Shown here: piece by piece, positions 7,011 to 15,225 of the stretch
Numbering within the stretch: position 1 is the stretch's first letter
How the letters are laid out: every line of letters starts with the position of its first letter
DNA from: Jaenimonas drosophilae
Taxonomy: Eukaryota; Euglenozoa; Kinetoplastea; Trypanosomatida; Trypanosomatidae
Assembly (NCBI GenBank): GCA_030849065.1
Contig: JASAON010001341.1
Span: forward strand, 1 to 15,225
Reading direction: 5' to 3'
Length of the DNA stretch: 15,225 nt
Program-made: the position numbers and the translations under genes
The notes under the pieces: generated by a model
What the model was told of the DNA's origin: nothing
Databases searched by the model: none
Seen by the model: the letters and a program-made list of their open reading frames with translations, nothing else

Positions 7011-7427
7011 CAAATAGCATGCAGTGAATGCATGTTGACGATTGATTTTGTAAAGTGTGTGCGAAGAAAGGTGCGATCAACCATGCAAGTCGACGATGTG
7101 CGGGGGCAGAAAAAGAAGTGGGCAAGGAAGAAGTGGTAGGGTGGTCGGACGGGTGTGAAAGCCTCCTTCTGTGTGGTATTCAGCGACAGAAGTCGAGCTT
7201 GCATGATGCGAAAGCAGTGCCCACCACATCTCCCACAGATTTTGTGCGTTGTATGTGCCTGCGGGTTGCGTGGCATCAGAAGCCACCCACCCTCCCCCCT
7301 CTACCTCAGTCTCAGCCACTCATTTACTCACTGCCTTTCGAGAGTAAACAAAGAGAGGCAGATGATTGAAGCATACAAGGAAGGAATTGTTGGTTGTGTA
7401 CGTGTGCGTGTAAATGAAATTCGTTGA
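6935..7427 (-). other. Spacer between the left SEC14-membrane gene and the kinesin gene
   Basis: These 493 nt hold the 3' UTR of the left SEC14-membrane gene, with a sense-strand G-rich block at 7283-7306, then a pyrimidine-rich tract at about 7110-7140 and the kinesin leader. No gene was recognised on either strand. Confidence 0.7.
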
Positions 7428-10400
7428 TCATGTAAGTCCTGGGCCGGGTGATGGCCGCCAGGTGTTGCACATATTGAAGAGCTGCCGTGCCATCGTATTG
7501 AGCTCATCGCAGAAACGTCCACCAGACGACGTGCATGGAATCGTCTGTGTGGTGGGGAGGTGGAGCTGAGTGCTAGCGAAGGCGGATTCGGTGCTGAGTA
7601 CAGAGACAAGCATCTCGCTCATCTCAACCTCAGTCAGGTCAATCCCAAACATCGTACTCATGATTTGCGGAGATGAGAAGAGGATACTCTTCAGGCGCAT
7701 TTCATTTTGAAGGGCCACCACCGCAGCTGAGGCACCAATCGTTCCTTGACCGACGAGATAGACGTACTCCGATTGATCCAGAAGTGGTTCCACGTAGTGA
7801 TTCATGGCTGTCCTCGCCGACTTCAGTGCAGACTGCCAGCCGAGCGGGCACATGTCAGAAACAAAGCTCAGGTATGGTACAATACCCACCAGAAACTCCG
7901 TTGGCAGCACCACACTAAACACAACAAGACTGTAGGCACTCACCCACATGGTCATGTCGTCGATGGAAGTGTACAGACGATTGCCTGGTCGTACCGCAAT
8001 AACCGTCAAGTTATACCAGGGTGATGCTCGTCGAAAAGCGGAGGCAGCGAAGAGCTGCGTACTCATCTCCCCCGCCTGCGTGAATTCAGGGAACCAACGT
8101 GCGAGGTCGATGGCCTGAGTGAGTGGGTCGGTGTTGTAGCCGAGCTTGGCAAAGAGGGCCATGCCGGTTGTATCCATCTTTCGGTCTGGGTAGTGCAGTT
8201 GGCAAATGGGCGGAAGACCCCCTGGGGCACGCATGCTGTGGCTAATGTTCGCATCAGACATGGTGGTGTGGTAGTCAGGCAGTAGGGTTCTGCTTGCTGG
8301 CGTTGCGTAGAGCTGTGCGGCATTGGCGTGGCCCTCGATACAGCAGCTGAGGACGAAGATGAGAAAGGCCAACGCCACGAATAGGATGCCAAAGGAATTG
8401 AAGGAAGAGTTGGCACGTACGCTGCACAGCAAAAAATGAATGCCAAGGGCTAAGGCAAAGAGACCCATGCGGTAGTTATTGACCATCAAGGCGATGAGGG
8501 CACCAACGGCTTGAATAAGAATCATCAACCACAACACACGAAAGAGCCACGTACGTACAGTGGTGCTCCAGGGACCAAACAAGGATAGAAGGCCAGTGGT
8601 ACAAAAGATGAGGCTCACCACGAGGGAAGTGATAAGACTGCCGCCGTAGCCATCGTTCCAGCCGTAGGTGGTCATGGTGAAGACGACGGACAGCCAAAAG
8701 AGACTCACGTACAGTGCGCAGAACATGATCACTGCGGATGCCACCGCCGTGTACTTGGAGGCGGAGAGGAACACACAAGAACACAGTAGAACAAGGGTCT
8801 GAAGTAGCACCGTCGCAACAATGAAGAAGACCCCGCCTCCCGCCATGAAGGCTACCCCAGATGCAAATGAGAGGACCCCAAGAACCACAATCGTCATGAC
8901 CTCTGAGCCCTTGGTCATCTGAGTTTCATCCTCAATGTCAAGGTTCATGAAGAGGTACATGGTGGCCTCGGGTCGATCACCTGAGCGATGGGGATGGGAA
9001 GCGGCGGGCGTGAGGGAGCGAAAGCCCAGTGCGTAGAGGACGTGGTAGATGAAGGTGAGGCAGACCGCCACAATCCATCCAATGGAGGCGCAGTATTGAA
9101 GACCTGTGAAGACGTCGTGGCGGGCCGCCATGATGCAGAAGACAATGAAGTAGCTGACGGTACCAATGGAGTAGATGGCCACCTGGAAGATGAGCGCGCG
9201 GGTGCCAAAGGCACTGAGTACATGCAAAACCTTTCCACGGAAGGCGCTGTGCGTGAGCTCGTATCCACGACAGCAGAACAACGTGAAGTTTCCCATCACC
9301 GCAATGAAGGCAAGCCCATACAGGAAGAAGTTGTAGGGTTTGCTGAACATGGCGAAGAAGATGTAGGTGACTGATAAACCGCCCAAGGTGGCAATGAAGA
9401 GGGTCCCCAACAAAAAGAAGAAGGACATGACGAGGCGGGTAAGGGTGAGGAACGAGTGGATGGCATGACGAGCCGCGGAGGGCATGCGCGTGAGGAGTCG
9501 GTCGCCACTGTACGTCTGCTCGCGATGATGTACCGCCTTCCGCTCCTCCATCTCTAGACGAAGTAGATGCGTCCACTCCCGCTCGTGCACCTCGGTGAGG
9601 TTGAGCCGGAAGAAGGTCTCAATGGAGAGAAACTGGGAGAGGTAGTCAGAGAGTAAAGACTGCTCCGCACAGCGCACATGAAGGCTGGCCCCCACACTAC
9701 CCACACGATCCAAGTCGTCGTAGCCCCGAAGAGATTCACACGTGAGCAGGTTAGGTTCCACGCCCTCGTCGTCCTCGGAGGAGCTGTAGTTGACGCGCAT
9801 GTCCCGGAAAGAAGGTGAAAGGGGGGCGGAGGACGAGGCCCCTCCATGATAGCTGCTTTTACTGCGGTCCATGGCAACGATGCTTCGACGGAGGCCGTCC
9901 ATTGTCTTTGGAGGCTCAATCAAGCCAGCAGCCCGCAGTTTGCCAAGCTCCCACTCCTTCACGCTCTCCCCACGGCAAATGGCCGCCCGAAGCTCATTGA
10001 AGTAGTCCTTGATGGTGTTGGAGAAGCGCGTGTAGTTCTCCTCCTTATCACAGTCATTTTGACCGCCAAGTGCGATGGGCAGTACATTCTCATCAAAAAG
10101 CTCCAGCAGCTTCCCGCGCTTCATATCGCCGTCGGAGATGATGATGATGCGGTCCGAGACAATGGATGGAAGACGTGAAAAGATGGGCTTCGCCATGGCT
10201 GCCAAGGTTCGGTTCATCTTGCAAATGTACATCTTATCCACGCAGCCTGGGTAAAACTTGGCAATGTGGAGGGCGATGTCGGCTTGGAATGTCATGTCCA
10301 TGTTGCTCCACATGCTCGCACCTTCTTGGTTGATGAGCATGGCGAGCTGGCAGCGCTTACTCTCTGCGCGCAGCCGCGTGGCGTAGCTCACGAACATGTC

Positions 10401-10757
10401 AAAGTTCTTCTTGCTTTCTGCACGACGAATGGACTTGGGCTTATCTCGTGAGGTAGTGACGTACAAAGCTACACGGCCATCTTTATCATTGCCAATGACT
10501 TGGATGATACCCTTCTGCATGTTCTCCACCATCCAGTCGGTGATGTCTGCCTGTGAGAGGACATTCCGCTCAAAATCGGCGCGTCGACGCAGTTTGGCCA
10601 CCGTCTCCGCAATATTGAAGCTCTTATTCTCAAGGAAGCCATAGATCCAGCAGTCGAAGTAAGGGTGAGTGATGCCAAGCTGCTGCTTTACTTCGTTTAC
10701 CTCAGACTGGTGGGAGAAGGCGGTAGCTCCGAGATCTAGAAGAACCGGGCTGCTCAT
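7428..10757 (-). CDS. SEC14 (CRAL-TRIO) domain, ~11-TM, degenerate class-3-lipase-like protein (copy A)
   Basis: The protein has 1109 aa from the ATG at 10757; three upstream codons to a GTG are rejected. Residues 1-60 are a helical lead-in (GITHPYFDCWIYGFLENK). The SEC14 fold spans about 80-240, with AKFYPGCVDKMYICKMN (166-182) and the closing LPIALGGQ (226-233) typical of the lipid-binding family. A Ser-rich acidic linker covers about 295-340. By eye there are 11 hydrophobic segments between about 440 and 807. The 300-residue tail has sequons NIS (837) and NLT (916) and late cysteines (CTSSGGRFC), consistent with an extracytoplasmic side. It resembles class 3 lipases: VIAVRPGNR with DDMTMW where VRGT and D...W are expected, VGQGTIGA at the GHSLGG elbow (nucleophile position G1005), then ILFSSPQ. 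The catalytic Ser is absent, so I infer a pseudo-lipase. Its tandem paralogue lies 263 nt upstream. Confidence 0.8.
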   Translation of the reverse strand: MSSPVLLDLGATAFSHQSEVNEVKQQLGITHPYFDCWIYGFLENKSFNIAETVAKLRRRADFERNVLSQADITDWMVENMQKGIIQVIGNDKDGRVALYVTTSRDKPKSIRRAESKKNFDMFVSYATRLRAESKRCQLAMLINQEGASMWSNMDMTFQADIALHIAKFYPGCVDKMYICKMNRTLAAMAKPIFSRLPSIVSDRIIIISDGDMKRGKLLELFDENVLPIALGGQNDCDKEENYTRFSNTIKDYFNELRAAICRGESVKEWELGKLRAAGLIEPPKTMDGLRRSIVAMDRSKSSYHGGASSSAPLSPSFRDMRVNYSSSEDDEGVEPNLLTCESLRGYDDLDRVGSVGASLHVRCAEQSLLSDYLSQFLSIETFFRLNLTEVHEREWTHLLRLEMEERKAVHHREQTYSGDRLLTRMPSAARHAIHSFLTLTRLVMSFFFLLGTLFIATLGGLSVTYIFFAMFSKPYNFFLYGLAFIAVMGNFTLFCCRGYELTHSAFRGKVLHVLSAFGTRALIFQVAIYSIGTVSYFIVFCIMAARHDVFTGLQYCASIGWIVAVCLTFIYHVLYALGFRSLTPAASHPHRSGDRPEATMYLFMNLDIEDETQMTKGSEVMTIVVLGVLSFASGVAFMAGGGVFFIVATVLLQTLVLLCSCVFLSASKYTAVASAVIMFCALYVSLFWLSVVFTMTTYGWNDGYGGSLITSLVVSLIFCTTGLLSLFGPWSTTVRTWLFRVLWLMILIQAVGALIALMVNNYRMGLFALALGIHFLLCSVRANSSFNSFGILFVALAFLIFVLSCCIEGHANAAQLYATPASRTLLPDYHTTMSDANISHSMRAPGGLPPICQLHYPDRKMDTTGMALFAKLGYNTDPLTQAIDLARWFPEFTQAGEMSTQLFAASAFRRASPWYNLTVIAVRPGNRLYTSIDDMTMWVSAYSLVVFSVVLPTEFLVGIVPYLSFVSDMCPLGWQSALKSARTAMNHYVEPLLDQSEYVYLVGQGTIGASAAVVALQNEMRLKSILFSSPQIMSTMFGIDLTEVEMSEMLVSVLSTESAFASTQLHLPTTQTIPCTSSGGRFCDELNTMARQLFNMCNTWRPSPGPGLT

Positions 10758-11020
10758 CGCTCCCACCGTCGGGCGTCAACTCAGAATGAAGCGGCACCCC
10801 ACGAGGCGCTTAACAGCAGATAACACTTTACATACCCACACACAAAAGAAGAAGAAGAGACCAGAAGTACATGGGAAAGCTTCAGCAACAGGATTGTGCG
10901 TGTATGTATGTGTGTAGATACCTCACGTGAAGGTCAAACATGAAGTGATGTGTGTGAGGGAAGCAGGCTTGAGATAGGCAGCAAGCCACCGTAGCGATGA
11001 GGCCTACCGCCGAATGCTGC
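10758..11020 (-). promoter_or_regulatory. Spacer with predicted trans-splice acceptor for copy A
   Basis: This spacer separates the two paralogues. The minus strand has a CTTCTGGTCTCTTCTTC-type pyrimidine tract at about 10864-10845, then a first AG at 10827-10826 (TGTAAAG). This leaves a 5' UTR of about 68 nt without an ATG before 10757. A second AG follows in GTTAAG (about 10810). The remainder is the 3' UTR of copy B, with a short alternating TG/TA-rich stretch near 10897-10917. Confidence 0.55.
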
Positions 11021-14000
11021 TCAGGTATGCCGGCGTGGATCTCCGCACGCAGTCAGCAAGGTTGAGCTGATATAGCCAGCCGATGTGCAGTAGGAGCTGC
11101 CTCCATCGCAGTGCATTGCCTGCGCCATGGTTGTATCTCTCCCACCAACGTTGTCTAATATGCCGTAGTAGGCACCAATTTGCAGTACGTAGGTATGGAA
11201 GGCTGCGTACGAGATGTCCACCTTCTTAACCAGGTGCAGCAAACCGGGGGAGGAAAAGGTGACGGTTTGGGTCTCAGAGAGTACCCCACTCACCGCCGCC
11301 AGGCCACCCGCCACCCCACGGGCTGTCAGAAACAGGCCGCTCCCGTCGTTGGCCGCCCTCTTCTGCTCCCCTTGCAAGAAGGTCCGAAGGTCCTGGTAGG
11401 TGTTCTCCCAGGGGAAGTCCACCATGGGTGAGACGAAACCGAGGACGTAGACGAAGGTTGGCATCCAGTCGTAGGCCAGGAAGAGTGAGAGTGGTGCGAG
11501 TGCGAGGGAGTCCACCCACAGGACGAGGGAGGTGATGGCGTTGAGGACTTCCACGTTCTGCAGCACGTACACCGAGGCTGGAGCTTGCCCTGGCTCACTC
11601 AAGGTGAATTGGTGCAGGCTCCACGTGAATTCATCCCTTCCAAAGGTCTTTGCGATGCCGTTGTAGGTGTATGGCCGATCGCCAAACCATGCGGAGAAGT
11701 CCGCATCAAAGACAGAACCCGTACTGGCTGACACAAGTTCCGTCATGAGGGCCATATCCACCACGCTCACCATCGTCTCCGTCGCGGATTGCAGCAAACA
11801 GACGGGGTAGTGGTGATAGAGTTGATAGGGCTTGACGGCGGACACTGTCGAAGCCGTCGGAAGGCTCCGTGGGGAACTGTACTCACGAGACACCCCACTC
11901 CAGCCGAGCAGGACGCAGCTGACGGTGAGGAGCATCACAGCGGTTGCGACGAAGAAGGTGGCGGTGATGTGCGTGAGGTCCTTCGGGGCAAAAACGGCTG
12001 TGATGAAGTTGTGAAGGATAAGCGCGAGACAGAAGAGCCCAATCCCGATACTCACCGTGGCAAAGGAAGCGATCCAGCAGCCAGTGAAGTAGAGTATCAT
12101 CACGACAAAGGTGGCGCGGAGAAGCTTGGAACTGCCCAAGCGCTCCAGGCAGCCAAGGGATAGCAGGAGGAAGAAGCCAGAGACCAGGGTGGATGAGATA
12201 ACGTAGACCCCCCACTCCCCACGGTAGTTGCGAAAGCCAAAGGTGAAGACGGCGTAGAGCCATGAAACCGTTGTCATCCACAGTGCCAAGCGCACCAAGC
12301 CCCCACTGAGTGAGTTGCTGAGGGAGTCACTGTAGTACATCACCGCATAGCCTCCTGCCACAGCCGCCACGATGGTGATGACGCAGAATACCACCTCCCG
12401 ACTAAGCAAAAAGCCACTCCCGAGGAGGATGCTGACGGCGAGTGGGATGGCGCAAATGACGAAGGAAGACACACGAACACGAGTGGGAGCGGATGCATCG
12501 GAGTCGTGGCTCTGCCAGTTCAAGGCGATGAAGAAGGGGAGGGATGTCAGAGCGCTCTCAGAGTGGCCCTGACGCCGGGGGTGTCGGGCCGTAAAGAGCC
12601 CCGTGAAGAAGAAGACGTGCGTGATCCCAATGACGAAGCTCCAGCAGAGCATCCCTGTGGCAAAGGTGATCTGTAGTGCACGGGTGACGGAGTCGGTGGA
12701 GGAGTAGACGATGAAGAGCACAAAGTTGAGAGCGGCGATGATGGCAAACAATGCCACCTCCGCCACCGTCCCCCACTTGCTTCCCAACCTCTCCCACAGC
12801 GGAATCACCTTGTTGTCAGCAACCGCCGTGAGGTAGTCAAAGGCTCGGGTGCTGAGACAGACGACCTGCATCGTTGTCATAACAAGCACACCACTTAGTG
12901 GGAAGACGTAGTGCGGCTTCAATAGAAGGCCAAAGAATAGTGTCACGGCCAGGTTCGCCCCAAGGGCCACAATGAGCACGAAGGCAGCCAACATCCACAA
13001 GAGATTGAGCAGGCGTAGGCCAATGAGTGCTTGGCGGTATAGAGCATGGAAGGGCCCTGGAATGGTGGTGTACCACTTGCCATCGTTGGCGTTGAATCCA
13101 TCCATGTCGAGCTCTCGGCAGCGTTGTTCTTCCGCGACGTAGTCGGTATAGAGCGCCGCGCGTCCCTCCGCCTCCCACTCCTCCACGGACCACCGCCATT
13201 CCAGCAGCTCCTCCAAGAAGAAGGCCGCCACGGTAGGGTGCCAATCAGCCACACACCACCGCCACGATGGCCCACATTCCTCCTCTGAGGTGCCGTAGGG
13301 ATCATGGTTGGGTACCATTGACGAGCGCAGGTCGGAGACACAGGTGTGTAGTTCTTGCACGGAGCTTCCAACCGAATAGGGGTCGGTTTCGGCAACGTAG
13401 GATTCAATATATGAGGGAATGCCACGTGAGGGCTCCGCGCTACGGCCATGGGGATCGATGCCCAACTGACGCAACTCCCACTCCTTCACAGTGAGCCCCT
13501 CATCCAGCACCGCCCGACGAAGTCCTGCGAAGTACGTCTCAATTGACTGGGCATACTTTACCCAGTTTTCTTCCCCATCACAGGTGTTTTGGCCGCCGAG
13601 AGCCACAGGGAGTGACTCTGCGTCAATGTAGTTCAGCAAGAAGCCATTCATCACTTCGGACTCCTCTACCAGCTCAATCCGGTCCGCCACGATGGATGAT
13701 AGACGTTTGAAGACTGGCTTCGCAAAGGTAGAGAGCGTACCACTCATGTTGCAAATGTACATCTTCTCCACCCCACCAGGGTAAAACTTGGAGATACGCA
13801 GCGCAATCTCCCCCTGTAGGCTCAGATCTATGTTCTTGAAGAAGCTGGCATCCTTCTGATCAATCAGCATCACGAGTTGGGATCTATAGTTCTGTTTACG
13901 TAAACGTGTGCCGTAGGTGGCCGCCATGTCGAAGATGCGTCGATTATCATCACGATTCTTCGATTTGGGATGATCTCGACGTGTGCAAACGTAGAGAACC

Positions 14001-14290
14001 ACGCGGCCCATTTTGTCGAAGCCAACCTCCTGCATAATGCCTTCTCGTAAGCAGCCCTGCACGTACTCTGACGGAACAAAGCTCGCCAACTCCTGTGCCT
14101 CCATCGCAAATCTTCGCTGGAGCTTCGACACCGTTTCCTCCACATTGAACTTTTTGTTTTCCAGAAAGCCATACATCCAGGCATCGAAGTAGCCGTGAGT
14201 GATGCCAAGACTCTGCTTGACTGCCTCAATCTCACTACGATGTGATAGGGCCGCTGGTCCCAACTCTGTGAGAGACGTGAATGAGGTCAT
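11021..14290 (-). CDS. SEC14 (CRAL-TRIO) domain, ~11-TM, degenerate class-3-lipase-like protein (copy B)
   Basis: The protein has 1089 aa from the ATG at 14290, which aligns with the start of copy A (MTSF..LTELGPAALSHRSE); ten upstream codons to a GTG are rejected. The SEC14 domain spans about 80-240, with SKFYPGGVEKMYICNMS (167-183) and LPVALGGQ (227-234). It is nearly gap-free and roughly half identical to copy A by eye. A linker with WRWSVEEWEAEGRAALY leads to about 11 hydrophobic segments between about 424 and 797, placed as in copy A. The tail has YPVC near 828-831, an LVLWVDS segment (922-928), FLTARGVAGGLAAV (987-1000) where lipases have the GHSLGG elbow (nucleophile position G992), then VTFSSPG (1010-1016) and CDGGSSYC near the end. 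The elbow Ser is missing. Probable role: lipid sensing or transfer at a membrane with a non-catalytic outer domain; this is inference. Confidence 0.8.
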   Translation of the reverse strand: MTSFTSLTELGPAALSHRSEIEAVKQSLGITHGYFDAWMYGFLENKKFNVEETVSKLQRRFAMEAQELASFVPSEYVQGCLREGIMQEVGFDKMGRVVLYVCTRRDHPKSKNRDDNRRIFDMAATYGTRLRKQNYRSQLVMLIDQKDASFFKNIDLSLQGEIALRISKFYPGGVEKMYICNMSGTLSTFAKPVFKRLSSIVADRIELVEESEVMNGFLLNYIDAESLPVALGGQNTCDGEENWVKYAQSIETYFAGLRRAVLDEGLTVKEWELRQLGIDPHGRSAEPSRGIPSYIESYVAETDPYSVGSSVQELHTCVSDLRSSMVPNHDPYGTSEEECGPSWRWCVADWHPTVAAFFLEELLEWRWSVEEWEAEGRAALYTDYVAEEQRCRELDMDGFNANDGKWYTTIPGPFHALYRQALIGLRLLNLLWMLAAFVLIVALGANLAVTLFFGLLLKPHYVFPLSGVLVMTTMQVVCLSTRAFDYLTAVADNKVIPLWERLGSKWGTVAEVALFAIIAALNFVLFIVYSSTDSVTRALQITFATGMLCWSFVIGITHVFFFTGLFTARHPRRQGHSESALTSLPFFIALNWQSHDSDASAPTRVRVSSFVICAIPLAVSILLGSGFLLSREVVFCVITIVAAVAGGYAVMYYSDSLSNSLSGGLVRLALWMTTVSWLYAVFTFGFRNYRGEWGVYVISSTLVSGFFLLLSLGCLERLGSSKLLRATFVVMILYFTGCWIASFATVSIGIGLFCLALILHNFITAVFAPKDLTHITATFFVATAVMLLTVSCVLLGWSGVSREYSSPRSLPTASTVSAVKPYQLYHHYPVCLLQSATETMVSVVDMALMTELVSASTGSVFDADFSAWFGDRPYTYNGIAKTFGRDEFTWSLHQFTLSEPGQAPASVYVLQNVEVLNAITSLVLWVDSLALAPLSLFLAYDWMPTFVYVLGFVSPMVDFPWENTYQDLRTFLQGEQKRAANDGSGLFLTARGVAGGLAAVSGVLSETQTVTFSSPGLLHLVKKVDISYAAFHTYVLQIGAYYGILDNVGGRDTTMAQAMHCDGGSSYCTSAGYISSTLLTACGDPRRHT

Positions 14291-15075
14291 CCGCCACGAC
14301 GTCAGGCAGGCCGTATTCACGCAACTCTACCTACTTCAGCAACGGATGCCCTGTGTGTACTCCAGGACACATCCCAAAAAAAACAGTTGGGGAAACAAGA
14401 GCACATGTGGATCCAGTGATAGAGAAGGAAGCCGCATCATAAAACTGCTCACATACGGTCTCACGACCACCATCCAAAACAGAACTGTACTGATTTGCCA
14501 GTTATCTGCGCAATCGCACAAAATTCACTTCATTGGAAGAAAGAACAAGATAACAGTAAAGAGAGAACAAGATGAACCATCACTAGCCACGACATCAAGA
14601 AGGACGTCCAAACCTACTGTGCGTAGCCCGTACCTCTTCAGGGGAGTACACAAGGGTTAACCTTCAATGAAGAAGCATATACGTACGGTGGAGCCATCAT
14701 CACCACGTCGAATTTCTCTATCCTCTTCCACAAAACTTCATGCCGTTCGCACCGCTAGATGGACGGAAAGACGCCGAAGACTCCTCTGCATGAATATGTA
14801 GCCGAGGAAACAAGAACCATCAGAATGAAAAAAAAAACAGATAAATTGAAGGAAGTCGGCAGAATCTCAATCAACAATAGAGGGCGAATGAAAAACAAAG
14901 ATACAAAAAGATGAAAAATGACATACAACAAATACTGGAAAAAGCAACTTCCGATGATATCTTTGGCCCTGCACACCGTTCAACGGCACTACGCAGATCA
15001 CCAAAGACAAAAGAACAGAAAAGAAAAGTACGGACAACAGAACAGAAAAAGATCTAAACGAGCAAGTTCCATCTA
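14291..15075 (-). other. Long pyrimidine-rich spacer between the permease and copy B
   Basis: This is the longest spacer (785 nt). In the minus-sense strand it is strongly T/C-rich, with long TTTTCTTTTCTG-like stretches at about 15000-15060, T10 at 14837-14828, and another CTTGTTCTCTC tract near 14575-14545. It should hold the permease 3' UTR and polyadenylation region. Short ATG-started frames of about 16-20 codons exist but look random. No tRNA or other RNA gene was recognised. Confidence 0.7.
14351..14401 (-). promoter_or_regulatory. Predicted trans-splice acceptor for copy B
   Basis: The minus strand reads CTCTTGTTTCCCC (14401-14389), then ACTG and T8 (14383-14376). The first AG follows at 14361-14360 (CTGGAG), with a second at 14352-14351 (CACACAG). 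The 5' UTR would be 60-69 nt with no ATG before 14290. Confidence 0.6.
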
Positions 15076-15225
15076 CTAGTGACGCATAGCTTCACCGTAA
15101 ATGGCAGCTCCCGTGCCGAACACGACACCCACAACGCCAACAATAAGAAGGCAGTAGGCACCGAAATAGTGCAGATAACCCACGGACTTGAGGTTGAAGC
15201 CACCGCTGTACATGAACATCAACGC
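15076..15225 (-). CDS. C-terminal 49 aa of a probable amino acid permease (runs off right edge)
   Basis: The frame is open from the right edge to a TAG at 15078-15076. The peptide is one amphipathic approach (KSVGYLHYFGAYC), a single hydrophobic helix (LLIVGVVGVVFGTGAA), and a short tail (IYGEAMRH). A final membrane helix with the GVVFGTGAAIY pattern is what I associate with the C-terminus of trypanosomatid amino acid transporters of the AAAP family. Only one helix is visible, so the assignment rests on that resemblance, and another polytopic carrier is possible. It is the first gene of the window in transcription order and is followed by the long pyrimidine-rich spacer. Confidence 0.5.
   Translation of the reverse strand, partial: ALMFMYSGGFNLKSVGYLHYFGAYCLLIVGVVGVVFGTGAAIYGEAMRH

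Noticed and set aside
7600..7800. GASAA in copy A as an alternative nucleophile elbow with a real serine
   Set aside because: The beta-strand YVYLVG is followed directly by QGTIGA, which aligns with the GHSLGG position, and copy B has AGG there. The Ser of GASAA would be five residues late. Structure prediction could reverse this.
10758..10766. GTG or TTG starts for the zinc-finger, kinesin and both SEC14 genes
   Set aside because: Nuclear eukaryotic translation uses ATG. The first in-frame ATGs give matching N-termini for the two paralogues and sit behind acceptor-like AGs.
10758..11020. The two SEC14-membrane genes as one gene split by a frameshift
   Set aside because: Each has its own complete N-terminal SEC14 domain, membrane core and tail with a stop, separated by a spacer with an acceptor, so they are tandem paralogues.
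14199..14660. Plus-strand open frame of about 153 codons across the copy B start
   Set aside because: It begins at a non-ATG codon, overlaps the conserved N-terminus of copy B in antisense, and has no recognisable protein features.
14755..14976. Minus-strand hydrophobic frame of 73 codons in the long spacer
   Set aside because: It begins at GTG, and the hydrophobicity is explained by T-rich sequence giving Phe, Leu and Val codons. A small membrane protein is not excluded but is unsupported.
14291..15075. tRNA, rRNA or spliced-leader RNA gene in the spacers
   Set aside because: I could find no cloverleaf arms, conserved box A/B pairs or recognisable rRNA stretches by eye in any spacer.

Overview
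The window looks like nuclear DNA of a kinetoplastid protist, most like a free-living bodonid, although no single feature proves the genus. Seven protein-coding genes all lie head-to-tail on the minus strand with no introns. They are separated by 260-785 nt spacers. Each complete gene has a U/C-rich tract followed by an AG about 40-110 nt before its ATG, which is the layout of a polycistronic unit processed by spliced-leader trans-splicing. The gene content agrees: a kinesin-13, SEC14-domain proteins, and the end of a permease of the trypanosomatid amino-acid-transporter type. No bacterial operon signals were seen, and I support no plus-strand gene. Several open frames continue upstream through GTG or TTG codons; for a eukaryote I moved each start to the first in-frame ATG.

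Transcription runs from right to left. It begins with the last 49 codons of a probable amino acid permease (15225-15076), then a 785-nt pyrimidine-rich spacer. Next come two tandem paralogues of about 1,100 aa (14290-11021 and 10757-7428). They are followed by a kinesin-13 microtubule depolymerase (6934-4343), a PHD/EGLN-like prolyl hydroxylase (3711-2728), and a divergent protein with CID-like and zinc-finger features reminiscent of Pcf11 (2382-1156). The last gene is the N-terminal 290 aa of an unrecognised Asn/Thr/Ala/Lys-rich protein (870 to the left edge).

The most interesting part is the tandem pair. Each protein joins a cytosol-type SEC14 (CRAL-TRIO) lipid-binding domain, about 11 hydrophobic segments, and a C-terminal region that I read as a class-3-lipase-like alpha/beta-hydrolase. 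In both copies the nucleophile serine position is glycine, so I infer membrane pseudo-lipases fused to a lipid-transfer domain. The SEC14 half is strongly conserved between copies, while the rest has diverged.

The four left-hand genes share a second theme. Trinucleotide repeats (AAC coding for poly-Asn, and CAT/TCA coding for poly-His or poly-Ser) occur inside all four coding regions except that the hydroxylase has only the Asn tract. The opposite-sense GTT repeats sit next to splice-acceptor AGs. The two large right-hand genes have no such coding tracts. I see no functional pathway linking the genes, which is normal for kinetoplastid clusters.
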